Shown: positions 1 to 11,400 of the stretch, piece by piece | Numbering within the stretch: position 1 is the stretch's first letter | Layout: the number at the start of each line of letters is the position of its first letter | Position numbers and translations under genes: made by a program | The notes under the pieces: generated by a model | What the model was told of the DNA's origin: nothing | The model's input: the letters and a program-made list of their open reading frames with translations, nothing else | Database searches by the model: none | Assembly: GCA_028565635.1 (NCBI GenBank) | Contig: JAOXYB010027546.1 | Coordinates: forward strand, 1 to 15,483 | Direction: 5' to 3' | Origin: Phoronis ovalis | Taxonomy: Eukaryota; Phoronida; Phoronidae | DNA: 15,483 nucleotides

Positions 1-34
1 CTTGAACTTTGACCATAAACGGGTGCATTCTTAC

Positions 35-75
35 TCGTATCCCAAGTGTTGCTCTAAGGTTAGTGACTTCTTGTG
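35..75 (-). CDS. Possible second coding exon of the left-edge gene
   Basis: With acceptor GCAGCTGTCTAG and donor GA|GTAAGA the 41-nt segment continues the frame of the 424-498 exon. It encodes HKKSLTLEQHLGY and leaves in phase 2. Splice signals and phase agree. A competing reading in another frame also stays open to the window edge (LAQEVTNLRATLGIRV), so the choice is uncertain. The gene runs off the left side. Confidence 0.35.
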
Positions 76-423
76 CTAGACAGCTGCGTACTTGTGTAGT
101 TGTAGCACGTTATATAGCATATAGCTAGTACTGGATGAAACACTAACTAGTAACACCAATACTAGTGAATAAAACCACCAACACATCATCTTATGCAGAT
201 ATTATATAATGTAGACTCTAATATGTCACTCACAAAAATGACTTCAGAGATATCATGAAAATAACAGTATTCAAGGACACCTTATCTGGTTATCTCACTC
301 TGGAAAGAAAATCTAAAATATCCTTGTTGCTGGAAACACAAAATATTGCTAAAAAATTAAGAAATCATAACAAATTCATAGAATAAATCTGTTACCTATT
401 AAGGTAAAATGTTAGTACTTTAC

Positions 424-498
424 CTGGTAGTCAAAAACAGGTGCATTAGTATCCACCAAGGACCGTAAATCTCTGTACTGCACAAGCTGTATAGCCAT
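424..498 (-). CDS. Probable first coding exon of a second, downstream minus-strand gene
   Basis: ATG at 496-498 in context AAAACATGG (A at -3, G at +4) opens 25 codons (MAIQLVQYRDLRSLVDTN, then APVFDYQ). They end in phase 0 at donor CAG|GTAAAG. An in-frame TAA three codons upstream of the ATG supports this as a start rather than mid-exon. The alternative is an internal exon from an acceptor at CTATACAG, beginning LVQYRD, which would also be phase 0. I do not recognise the protein. It would be a separate gene, tandem to the coiled-coil gene. Confidence 0.5.
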
Positions 499-539
499 GT
501 TTTCTTATGTACAGATCTGTCTGGAGATATGTACTGTCA

Positions 540-3500
540 ACTGTTATTACACACCGATATTATGATACGACTTATGCACCAACAGTATAATAAAGCATGG
601 TAGTAATATATCACTTAGTGTTATTATGATGTATGTGTTTATATGACTATTTGGCTGCCATGATTTTGTCAACACCAATAGTAATATCCAGTTTACAGAC
701 TCCAATGTCAAAATACATAATGTTTATATTGTGAGCAGCAACAAAACTATCCAATGGAAGAAGCTACAATATAACAACACAAGTATTACTTGTATGAGAT
801 GCTAAGTTGATATATTAATTTTTGATTTTTAGACTTTACTTACTTACAGTTTGGTTGTTTCTGATACCTGACACCCTTTTATCTATTTGTTAACCTGCAG
901 TATCTTAGTAATAATCCTACAAACAAATATTTCAGAAGGATACATAGAACTTCAAAAAGCTACTTATCATCATAAAAACCTTTTCATGGTATAAGTACTG
1001 TTTTTCGAACACAAGCAAAACAGTTTATACATTTTAGCCATAAATAATGTTAATATAATATCTAAAATGAATTTTCAAAACATTAGTATTATTACTTATC
1101 TTCTAACAGTCTGGAAACTGTATTATACAAATTAATCTTGACAGATGCACTTAAAAATTGACACCAGAATAAAAAAAATGGATAACATTATTTACCAGAT
1201 ACTTAGGTAGGTATTTATTTGGTACTTTTTAAACAGTTACTAAAATCTCAATAAATATAGACATTTTGAACCATGAGAAAATCACCTATTCATTAAGTAA
1301 TTTAACACCAAGTGACAAGTACAAGAACTTGGTAACGATAAATCAGCTTTGTCGATTATTAAAACAGCAAACAATGGGAATTGATTAAAACTTGTTCTAC
1401 TCAATGAGAGTTACAAACCAACCTTTAAAAAATTTTGCCTGAAGAACAAACATTTTGTTAGATTAGGCTTCCAAAAATCAATGTTCTTTACAAATTGCAG
1501 GTTCTTACTATATGCAAAATCAGATCATACCTTTAGGCATTTCTAGCCATAAATCAACTAGAAAACTAAATATCTATGATATCTGAAATGGTACTTTTTA
1601 TAGCTTCTATACTATTTAGAGTTTTATATATCTCAGTATAACATAATCAGATGATCAAAATTTCTTAATAGTCGATATAATTGGCTGTCAAAATTTGATT
1701 AATATGAAGAAACATTAGCTAATGGAATGAAACAGATTGTCCTGCATGGGCAGTATGATCAAAAAATTTAATCAACAGATATTTACAAAATAATATTTAT
1801 AGTTAATTTTCAGGTTTTAGACATTGACGGCAATTACACTGATATAAATATTTCAAAAACTAAGCACCATGAAATTCATACCAAACGCAATACATAATTG
1901 TTATAAATCTAAAAATTGACTGATTTCATGGCAAACATGTTATCCCATCATTTTTGACAATATACATTCAAATCAGTAGGTACACTCTAAATTACTGTGT
2001 TCTGTGTGGCAAATGAAAGAAACTTAAGCAAAATCGTATCTTGTAGTCCAAGTTACATAAGTAACAAATTCAAAATGTACATGCAAAATTAAAAGAATTC
2101 TTGATTATCAGAAACAACCAAACTACAAGAAAAAACCAAACCTCCAAACTGGCATGCTTATACCCATGCAAAAATAACTCCAGGGACAATTTTTGCCAAA
2201 CAAATGTAATCTGCCTTAAGAGTGATAATCCTTATTTACAGACTAATCCTTTACCATATGATTCCTTTAAAATTATTCCAACTGCTTTGGTAATCTTTCT
2301 TAACCAGATTGATCTTAGGAACTGAATTGGACAGTACTATTTCAGCATAAATAAAGCCTTACAACTATGGTATTTTTCCTTGGATATGATCCTTTTATAA
2401 ATTATCAGACGGACACATTCAACTTGATAAAGTTCTATATAACCTTTTTAATGACTTACTTTTCTAATACCTGATAATCATTAGGTGCTACATTGAAAAT
2501 GAGGCTAGACCTTGGTGACTTTACCGTGCCTGGCAACCATCAACAATGGCATGAAAAGACTATTTTTTCATGTGTATATGCACAAATAATACAATGTTTA
2601 TATATCCTATTACAACTATTCATAAAACTTCATAACACTTTGCCATTGCATATTTTTTTAATAATTTCTGATCAATTTTTAAGTCCACAGCAAACTGCAT
2701 ACCCTAATGGTATTTAATAAATTTAAGTAAACTGTATGTAATGATTATGCATTTTATAAAATATGAGTTCAATAAGGAGATATGCAATAACATTAGATTT
2801 GTGCATTGCAGTGGACACACAGAAAGAACTTGAACAATACTCTATATACACTAGCTTTCTAAACATATCTAAACTACCAAATAACAGTACTAAGCTGTGC
2901 TATTCATTGTATACACACTTTCATAAAACTAACATCAGGCACTCTATAGTAAAGTAATAATCAGCCAGCAGAAATAAAAGCAAATGCTATAAATTGAAAT
3001 GTGAATATGATCAACGACGCAAAATAATTTATGAATTATAATAATTATATCATAACATTTCTTTTGATTTCATTTTCATAGAGGCAAAATAGCACATAAC
3101 TTATGATTTTGACATATTGTACAGATTATTGCACTTTTGGTCATTTATTGAATTTATCCCAAATATTTATGTCATTACTCTTTAAGAAATAGATGAATAC
3201 TTTATATAAATGTTTGGAATATATACACAAATGTTTGAACACCTGGTCAAATTTAAATATTCAAATATCAGTTGCATACTAGCTATAAAATTTTATAGAA
3301 CTCACAAATGAATAAACTATATCGCTTGAAAATTACCATTCAACCATTTGAATAAAGTAAGAAAGCAGACGGGTTACAAGTCTTTAATAATTATCAGTAT
3401 ACTTTTGATAAAACTTTTTTACTTTTAAATAGAAAACAGTGAGCACCTGAGACACCTGGTGGTGAACACCTTACTTAAACCATACCATGTACATGTACCA

Positions 3501-5170
3501 CAAAAGAACCCAGACATACAGAATTATATTACAGCAGTCTGGCCAAAAACACATGATTGAAAGTAGCAAGCTTTATAAACAAACACTAATTTAAACCATG
3601 AAATTAGGCAAATCTGGACAGTCTTACTTAACAAATCCAACTAATGTAATTATATCATTAACACCTTAGAAACCCATCTCTGATCATGATGTCAGTATCT
3701 TGGATTTTTTCATTATAACTGCATAATCATTATAACTTTTGTGCACATCCTGGAAATCTGCTTCATAATTCAGGAAGGACATCTAGTAGTAAACACTGTA
3801 ATTTATTTCACAAAAACATGTTCAGTATAAACCAGTTACTGCTGACAGCAAAACATTATTAGTAGCCACAATCTGATAGTGTTTCGATTCTGCAATGTGT
3901 AATAGAAATCATGCAACCATAACAGGAATATGTTAACATTAAATTATGGTGTTTACCATTCACCATACTGAATGACTTGAAACATTGAACAAAGGAAAAA
4001 GTACATAAACACCTCTTACAGTAATAGTTAGAAGTGTTAATGAGTACTTTCTTATTCTTGACTCTCATGGTCTCTGATAGCATAGCATAAAATAAGACAA
4101 ATAACAATGTTAACCACAATTAATTATCAGTTTAATTAGATGAGAAAAGGGTAGTGTATCCATACATTTTGGAAGACACAAAAATAAATTGTATAAATTG
4201 TACTTAGTAAACAGAGTGACATGAAATTTCATGTGGAAAATGTTGATTCATGGATAATAATAAATATTTTCCAAAAATATGAATTGAACAATTTTATTTT
4301 ACATTCATACCAATTCTAAGCCTGTGATACATCAACTAGGAAGTCTATGATAAGTTTAACATGAGGATGTAAATTATTGAGAAAAACAAATTTTTGATTT
4401 GGAAATGCGGGTGGAAAATGTAAGAAATTGTTACTAACAGTAAACACACTAGAAATCATAAAAATGTATATACTTATAACTTATATTTTGGTGAATAACG
4501 ATTACCAAAATTAACTTTGAAACTGCATTAATTTTGTTTTTACAGTTTTGGGTAAATATAGTAAGCACCAGGCCATTTTCTAGAAAATAGATTCAAATGC
4601 ACAAGAAATAAGACGTATCAAAATTATTTCTGATGAAATTTAACACCGTTCACATACAGAATTAATGATAAATTTTTTTCAATCCCAGCAAACTGGGTAT
4701 AAATCACACCTACCATTGTCCCAGCCTGCAAAATGGTAGCCATTATGATATTGGATTTAGTCAGGTCAGATAAATTGAGAAAACTCCTGAACTGCACCAA
4801 AAAACTGAGATTACATATTGTTTTCTAGTTACATTTCACTGCAATTTGAATATTATGCTAATTAAGCTTGACAGTGAATTTCTTCAATTTTCAAGAGGTG
4901 TGTAAAATCAATTTTTAACTTATGGCAGAAAACATTAAAATTTGGACAATTTGAATAAAACACCATAAAAGTCTGCAAGATGCATTAAAACATTCGTAAA
5001 TTGTACCAAACTATATTTTGCAAGCAGAAATTTTCAGTAGATGAAACAGTAATGGCAATAAATATGTATTGTCAGTTTCATACGACAGTGAAAAAGCCCA
5101 TGTTACTTCGTGTAACAATGCATATTACAAAAAAAATCACATAATTAACAACTAAAACAGTAGTATCAAA
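540..5170. other. Intergenic stretch with no convincing gene
   Basis: About 4.6 kb of AT-rich sequence. The small ORFs here (plus strand 2101-2325, 2493-2717 and 2763-2957; minus strand 3859-4119) lack good start context, coding-like composition and splice partners. Isolated splice-like pairs occur, such as a 12-nt GCT GGG ACA ATG segment near 4710-4721 and a 28-nt one near 2465-2492, both on the minus strand. Neither connects convincingly. I saw no tRNA, rRNA or obvious transposon structure. Confidence 0.5.
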
Positions 5171-5174
5171 GAAT

Positions 5175-5180
5175 TTTAAT
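5175..5180 (-). terminator. Candidate polyadenylation signal ATTAAA for the coiled-coil gene
   Basis: The plus strand reads TTTAAT, so the minus strand reads ATTAAA, the common variant signal. It is ~210 nt after the proposed stop, and I saw no AATAAA on the minus strand between stop and signal. Such hexamers are frequent by chance in AT-rich DNA, so support is weak. Confidence 0.25.
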
Positions 5181-5387
5181 ATCAGTTCTGCAAATATTAA
5201 ATAAAATTATAGAGAACTAATACACTAGACATGTCAAGAGAAAGAAAATTCTTAAAGACAAATTAGACAGAATGAAAAAGTTCAACACAGTTGGGTGACT
5301 TATTTAAATCAAAATATGAACATTTCTATACAACTGCAGTATAGAATCAGTTAACCAAAGGCAGATGTATTTCTACTCTGCAATGAC

Positions 5388-5408
5388 CTATGCTTGTAAA
5401 AAATCTTC
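5388..5408 (-). CDS. Proposed terminal coding exon with stop codon
   Basis: After an acceptor-like GTGTCAAAGCAG, the phase-0 reading is EDFLQA followed by TAG (5388-5390). It extends the coiled coil naturally from IKKLM. The intron before it would be only 101 nt and the acceptor has a poor pyrimidine tract, so this is tentative. An ATTAAA signal lies about 210 nt further on. The alternatives are a readthrough stop inside the intron, or splicing to a more distant exon. Confidence 0.4.
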   Translation of the reverse strand, partial: EDFLQA

Positions 5409-8400
5409 CTGCTTTGACACAAATTAAGTTTCTTATCAAGTTAAATTAAAAATGTAATACAATTATCTATATCTATTCTACTAACAAATAAAATAAAAGC
5501 TATTCTTACCATCAACTTTTTAATTTCTTCTCTGTGTTCTTCACTGAGGCGTTCGATTTCTTCCCGATGTTGAGTACTCATTGCAGTAATCTGACTGTCT
5601 TGATAACGAATTAGCTCTTCAAAACAGATTTTAAAAAACAACTTTATTTACATAATTGACTACAATATCCAAGTCAAACACAGCATTCAACCCAAGTATC
5701 AAACAATTTCTTGCAAGCCGCAATTAATGTCAGCATTAACATGTAGTCACTATTTTACTTGTTGTAATAAAAATTGCAGTGGTCTCTCAGACTGTTAACT
5801 TCTAACGTCTCATGACACCAGTTACCGGGCCTGTTTCACATTCATCAAAAGATTTCAGGGTTACCATTGGTACAGAAAGGCAATACTTTTAATTTGTGTG
5901 CACTTTGCAAGATGGCCATTTATTAGTATTCAATTCCCTATTAGGCAAAAACCTTAGTATGCCACCTCTGGGACTAAAAGATTGACAAAGGCAACAAAAA
6001 TAATGTTGTTTGTATATCAATTATGTTGCTTTTAATTATTAAAATGCAAATAATTTCCTGCTCTATAACAGGTGTGCATGCAGTTAACTATGGATACAGT
6101 AATATCCTTAATTCATACAGTTACCAAATTCATATCAGATTCATATCAGAAATTATTTATTTTAGCATTTATACACTCATGAAAATTTGTAGGAATTTTT
6201 ATTGCTCTCATTTTTTCTGGTATTAAATAAAATTTTGATTTATTTTAGCCATACATTTTCTACCAGCTGGGCAAACTGTACATATCACCCTCATAGATAA
6301 ATATTTCCCAAAATTCTCTTCCGATTCCTTCTTTCAAAAATTTTACCATCTTCAAATTCATGTAATTTCCAAAAAAAATTAAGTACAAGCTAATAATTAT
6401 TACTTTTTGGCTGTACGAATCTAAGACATTTTACTATAGTCATAATCCTAGATGATCTCGTGCTACAGCTTGTTGAAATTTTAGCGTACTAAATATCCTA
6501 GTTTATATTTCATAAGTTTTACAATTGGTGAAACAAGTATTTATCATGCAGTTACTAGCATAATTGAGTAAATAGAATGATTGCTATTTAGTCCTAAATG
6601 TATGAAACTGGGAAAAATATATAAATTTACATTGGATAAATACCAAAGAGAAAAGAAATTACTACATCTTCACATAAAAGCAAGCAAAACTGAATACTTC
6701 TGAATCAACAGATTACAATTTATCCAGAGCTTTAAAAAATGATAAACTGCTATATGTGCTAAAGCAGAAAAGATTTATATAAAGCAAGAATACATATCTT
6801 CTGCAACTTTTAAATAAAACAGATTTTTCCTGGAAAGAGTGAAAACATGATTGCTATTCATGCAGTATCAGTAGCTTGTATCAATTGACAAGTGATATGG
6901 TTATACTTTACCTTCTTTTGACATAGCATCATCTTCAGTAGCAAAAATGATAAACAACTACTATGGGTTAACTGATTAAAACTGGTAATTTATTAGCATT
7001 GTCCATACCGATCGAAAATGAAGATATTTTAAAATTATTATTAACCAAATCCAGAATAAAATAAAATTCTAAATATGTTGCAGCATATTTCTTTATCTAA
7101 ACAAAAGTTTCAAAATGATTGAGGTGGGTTGAGGTTAATATATTAAATTACTATCTTTATCGTGATTATTAGGGATCATCTCAAAAGTTATTACAATGAC
7201 ACCAAACGTATAGTGTTTTGTATAGAAATTATCCCCACCCCCTGGTCAAACGTAGGGGGGTTAGTCTGATTTGATCGTCACATACGCGTAAAAACTGACA
7301 ACCAATTTCAAGAGCTAAATCAGGGCCGTCAGACACTTTTTCAAAAGGGGGGTGCGAGAGAAAAATATCAGTTCAGTAATATCGAAAAAGGTCGCTGAAA
7401 TGTCTCCGTGCTGCAAGAAAAAAATGGACAAGCAAAAAAAAAATAAAGACCATTTCCACTCCTATTGCACCAATACGCCCAGAATAAGTGCCGTAAAAAA
7501 AAATTCTTTCTGTTCCAAAGGGGGTGGTTCGACGGGGGTGCGTTTACTACTTCAAAACGGGGGTGCATTAAAGGAATGATTTTAAATATCGTATATATAC
7601 TAGGCATGATTTTTTCATTTCACACTGAACCATAAACGTAGGGAGATTTTAACCCCCCTGCCCCCTATACTAAACACTACGTTTCTGGTCATTGTGATAA
7701 CTTTTGAGATTATCCCTTACCCACCAGTAGATTTAGATTTGACATGGACACACTTACCTCTTTTCTCTTCTGCATAATTAATCTTGACAGTTTCAAGTTC
7801 TTCTTCTACTTCTTTAATTTTAGACTTAAATAAAAAAGCAATACCTCAATGTCACAAGCATGTAAACAAAATTCTACTTGCTTTGCATTGGTTAGGAGAG
7901 TAGAATTTTCAACTTGGCTTTGTACGAGACAATGTCAGCTAAAGACTGAACTCAGTCCGTTTTGTGGGGCAAAATTTTAAGTTTTGTTTTTAAAATTTAT
8001 TAATGTTCATTATTTTTATCCAGTGTTAATATATATATATATATATATAATTATTTTTTCTGCTCATGTGTGCAATAGTATATAGCCAGAGCTTAATGTG
8101 TAAAGATATTACAAACTATATCAGCTATAACTAATGAAAAATGAGGTAGTGAGATTTAAATCATACCGTATTAGTACTAGAATGTTCTTTAAGACGTATT
8201 TGTGATTGCTCGCAGGAATGTTCTTTTTGAGCTACATCCAACATGAGTTCATCAATTTTTCTCTTCATTTCATTTATCTTTTCATTTCTTGCCTCTAAGG
8301 CTTCTCTAATACTATCTACCTCACCAGCACTTTTCTAAAAAAAACAACAGAATAAATTTATGATTTTTTATAATTTTAATAATTAGTGTTACCAGGAATT

Positions 8401-11400
8401 GGTAGAGGTCACAACAACCTAGAAAACAATGTACATTGACATGGACATGCACCTGTGATAAAACACAAATTGCTGTTAGTAAGGAAGATTTGTACAACTG
8501 ATATACTTCAGAGGCAGATCAAGACACAGAATGATGTGCACCTCTTTGACTGCAGTACTTACTATTATAGTTTAAGTTGAATTAAATTATGACCAACCAC
8601 TAAAAATTTAGAAAGAATGTTATTCCTGTAAATCTAAGAACCATCTCTGAATTCTGATAGCAAGGTGCCTTACATTCAACAAGTTTCAAGCCAGTCTGAC
8701 ATGTTATAAACAGTAACATACCAGTGCTTAGCATTGTTCAATCATACGTTTATTTGTAGTATTTATCTGAGCTGCAGCTTTAACACGCATACCTTAGCAA
8801 CCTCTGCTGCAGTTTTGTATTTCTGTATTTCCATGTTTTTCACTTCTATTTGTTTGAACATTTGCTGCATTTTATCTTCTCTATCTTCAAGATCTGTAAA
8901 AAGAAAATATATATGGCACATATATATTTGTATATTGGAAATTTAGCAATAGTTTGCAGGTTGTGGAGTGAAAATGTTAATAAAAGTTATAGAAAACTTA
9001 GGTGTATACATTTTGAGTATATTTTACTGCAGAATGTCTGGTGCATTCTGAGATAGTATTGGGAATGCAAGGTGTTTAGGATTGTACTAGTTATTTTCTT
9101 AGTATGAGAGACCAATTTTTTCTCCTGTGTGGAAGGTGAGGTCTGCATCAACCTGCATCTAAATCTGTGTCTTAATTGATACACATAAAGTAACTTACCT
9201 TGCTGAGCCTGCATTAATTTTTCGCTTAAGTTTTGGACATCTTCTTTTGCTTGTCCCAAAGCTCTTTCTAGTTTCTTTCTTCCTCTATAATAGCAATGTG
9301 AGACAATCATTATAGTGATAAAAATTATCAAGGTCTGAGTAATATGGTATTATGCAAACTAATTGAACTATGGGAACCACACTCCTTCAATTTTACATCA
9401 CGAATCATGCAAGTGGCTTAGGGATATAATACGAATGTTCAATTCAAAACAGACTGAATAACAATAGTTAAAGAGAATTATTCAAAAGAAATTTACTACA
9501 GAAGACTAGTATCTCAAAGATTTATATAAAGGACGACAATTATATACTGGAAGAGAGACAACATCTAGAAAGTAGATAGACTTTGTGCCAGTTTACAAAT
9601 CTTTTGCAAGATAAATAGTGTACATCGCTTACCACACCATCCACATTAGACGAATTACAAATAATTTTAATAACTAACTGAAACAATAACAAATTGACAG
9701 GACGATCAATTATCATTATACCATTAAAGCCAAAATTTATGATGCAAATAATGACAAAAAAGCTAAACATTTTCAAATAAGTAGCAAGCCATACATTAAG
9801 CCAACGGTAACATATTTCTTGTTGCCATAGTTACCTCATCTCTCCAGCAACTACAGCAGCACTTGTGAGTAGAAGCATTTACAAACAATCAAACATAGTA
9901 ATTTCTAATATTTATACATGTAGCAGCAGATGCTAGTGTTTTCCAATTTTAACTCTTAATCTGCTGCAAGCACTTTCTTAAACCACACTGATAGGAAGCA
10001 ATAATATGATTAATTTTATCTCATGCAATTTTGAACTTCTGCAATCTAACGATCTGGTAGAAATGTCTAATGCCTCTTTATTAATGGAAAACACTGAAAC
10101 AGTCTATTTGCTTCTATTTTTTCAGTCTGTATCTAGTACAATCTAACAAGCACAAGGATAGGGATTTAAACAGGCATTTAATGGCAGAACTACTGTTCAA
10201 TACAAAAACAATATCCAAACTTGTCAGCATCACTACCAATCTGTTCTAATCAATTAAACAAAGCTACTACTTCAGTCTCAACCAATTCTTACTTAGCTTC
10301 TTTAGCTTTACTATAGAAAACAAATATGTGTGAATCATAGGTATGAAACAAAGAATACTAGTATATACTGAACTTATTTATTTAATAAATCGTTAGGTTA
10401 TCAAAAAAATATATAAAGTGATAATCACATTTTGCTTAATTTTGTATCTTGTTCCAGACGGAAATTATTTTTGTTTGGTCTTATCTTGAACAATGATTTT
10501 TTTTACATGTGCTGCAGACTTGTCAATTCTTCCTTTAACACAACATTTTTATTATATTATATTTTTTCTGCATTGTCTGCTGGTTCTGATAGATTATAGA
10601 ACCTAGGAATACGTATAACATTGAACAAAAAATTAAGGATCATCAAATGTACTTACTTGTTGCTTGCTTTGCTTTGAGCATAATTTGCCAAATAATCCAC
10701 CATTTCCTTGTTTAAATCAGCAATACGATGAGTAAGTTGTTCAGCAGTTTCTAACGATTCCTCGATTCCTTTGTTGACTTCATCTAAATTAATATCAGGT
10801 GAAGGTGCAACTGGTTGGTCGTCTTCTTCCAACTTTCGAGTATTATCCATAAAAAACTAAAAAATAATTAATTGGTGACTATGACATATGTGATGGCAAA
10901 GGTGACAATACTGACACCAATAGTTTTACATGTTTTATTTTAAATAAGAGGCATCTGAACATCTACTTGTGAGGATGGTTCACTTTGTACTACTACGTAA
11001 TTAAATGAGACTCTACTACAAAATATAGAAAATACGCTTACCACCACCATTTTAAGCCCATACTTAAAATCTTAACATGCTCTGTGCAATAACAAAAGCC
11101 TAGGGAGCACATAAAGCAAACCATGTAAATTGAGGTAAGCTCTGTGTCCTTCCTTATTTATAGATGCCAAAAATACCTAGATTTGTTGGTACATCTCCGC
11201 GCTCCTTAAAGTACTGGGTGAGAGAATGCTAGCTTATTGCATAGAGTGCATACTGATATAAACCTAGATAATGATGATGGTGATTATGGTAACGGTTAAT
11301 GTTTTATGAAGTGACAAACATAAAAATTATGATTATTACACATGTATATTGTCCATTTACTTACTTCATTAACTTGTTGCAGTAGTTTAAGTTTTTGTCC

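Larger units (their letters stand above)
7169..7719. mobile_element. MITE-like non-autonomous element with long terminal inverted repeats
   Basis: The left end (about 7169-7226, starting TTAGGGATCATCTCAAAAG) is repeated inverted at the right end (about 7663-7719; reverse complement starts TAAGGGATAATCTCAAAAG). The arms of ~57 bases have only a few mismatches and share core elements AATGAC and AAACGTA. Subterminal AAACGTAGGG motifs occur near both ends. No transposase ORF is present; the ORFs at 7352-7607 on both strands are low-complexity G-rich/A-rich shadows. No clean target-site duplication is visible. It lies in the large intron of the coiled-coil gene. Confidence 0.75.

Noticed and set aside
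2465-2492. 28-nt minus-strand segment with strong GTAAGT donor reading PNDYQVLE
   Set aside because: It is phase 1-2 and so cannot follow the phase-0 exon at 5510 or lead directly to the exon at 424. A single good donor is not enough.
2101-2957. Three plus-strand ORFs of 64-74 codons
   Set aside because: AT-driven open stretches with biased, low-complexity products, no good start context and no splice partners in phase. The first opens with TTG rather than ATG.
3859-4119. Minus-strand 86-codon ORF with cysteines
   Set aside because: No plausible splice sites or composition typical of coding sequence here. The length is not surprising by chance in several kb of sequence.
4710-4721. 12-nt phase-0 segment GCT GGG ACA ATG between splice-like sites on the minus strand
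   Set aside because: It could follow the 5510-5616 exon, but so short a segment with a GTAGGT donor is expected by chance in several kb, and no next exon supports it.
7352-7607. Overlapping ORFs on both strands, one lysine/cysteine-rich
   Set aside because: They lie wholly inside the inverted-repeat element and reflect its A-rich and G-rich runs. There is no transposase-like motif.
8987-9331. 114-codon minus-strand ORF starting MIIFITIMIVSH
   Set aside because: Only the middle (9199-9284) is coding. The rest is intron read through both splice sites, so the apparent N-terminal membrane segment is an artefact.
9540-9776. Minus-strand 78-codon ORF rich in hydrophobic residues
   Set aside because: It lies within an intron, without phase-compatible splice sites, and its composition follows the T-rich strand.
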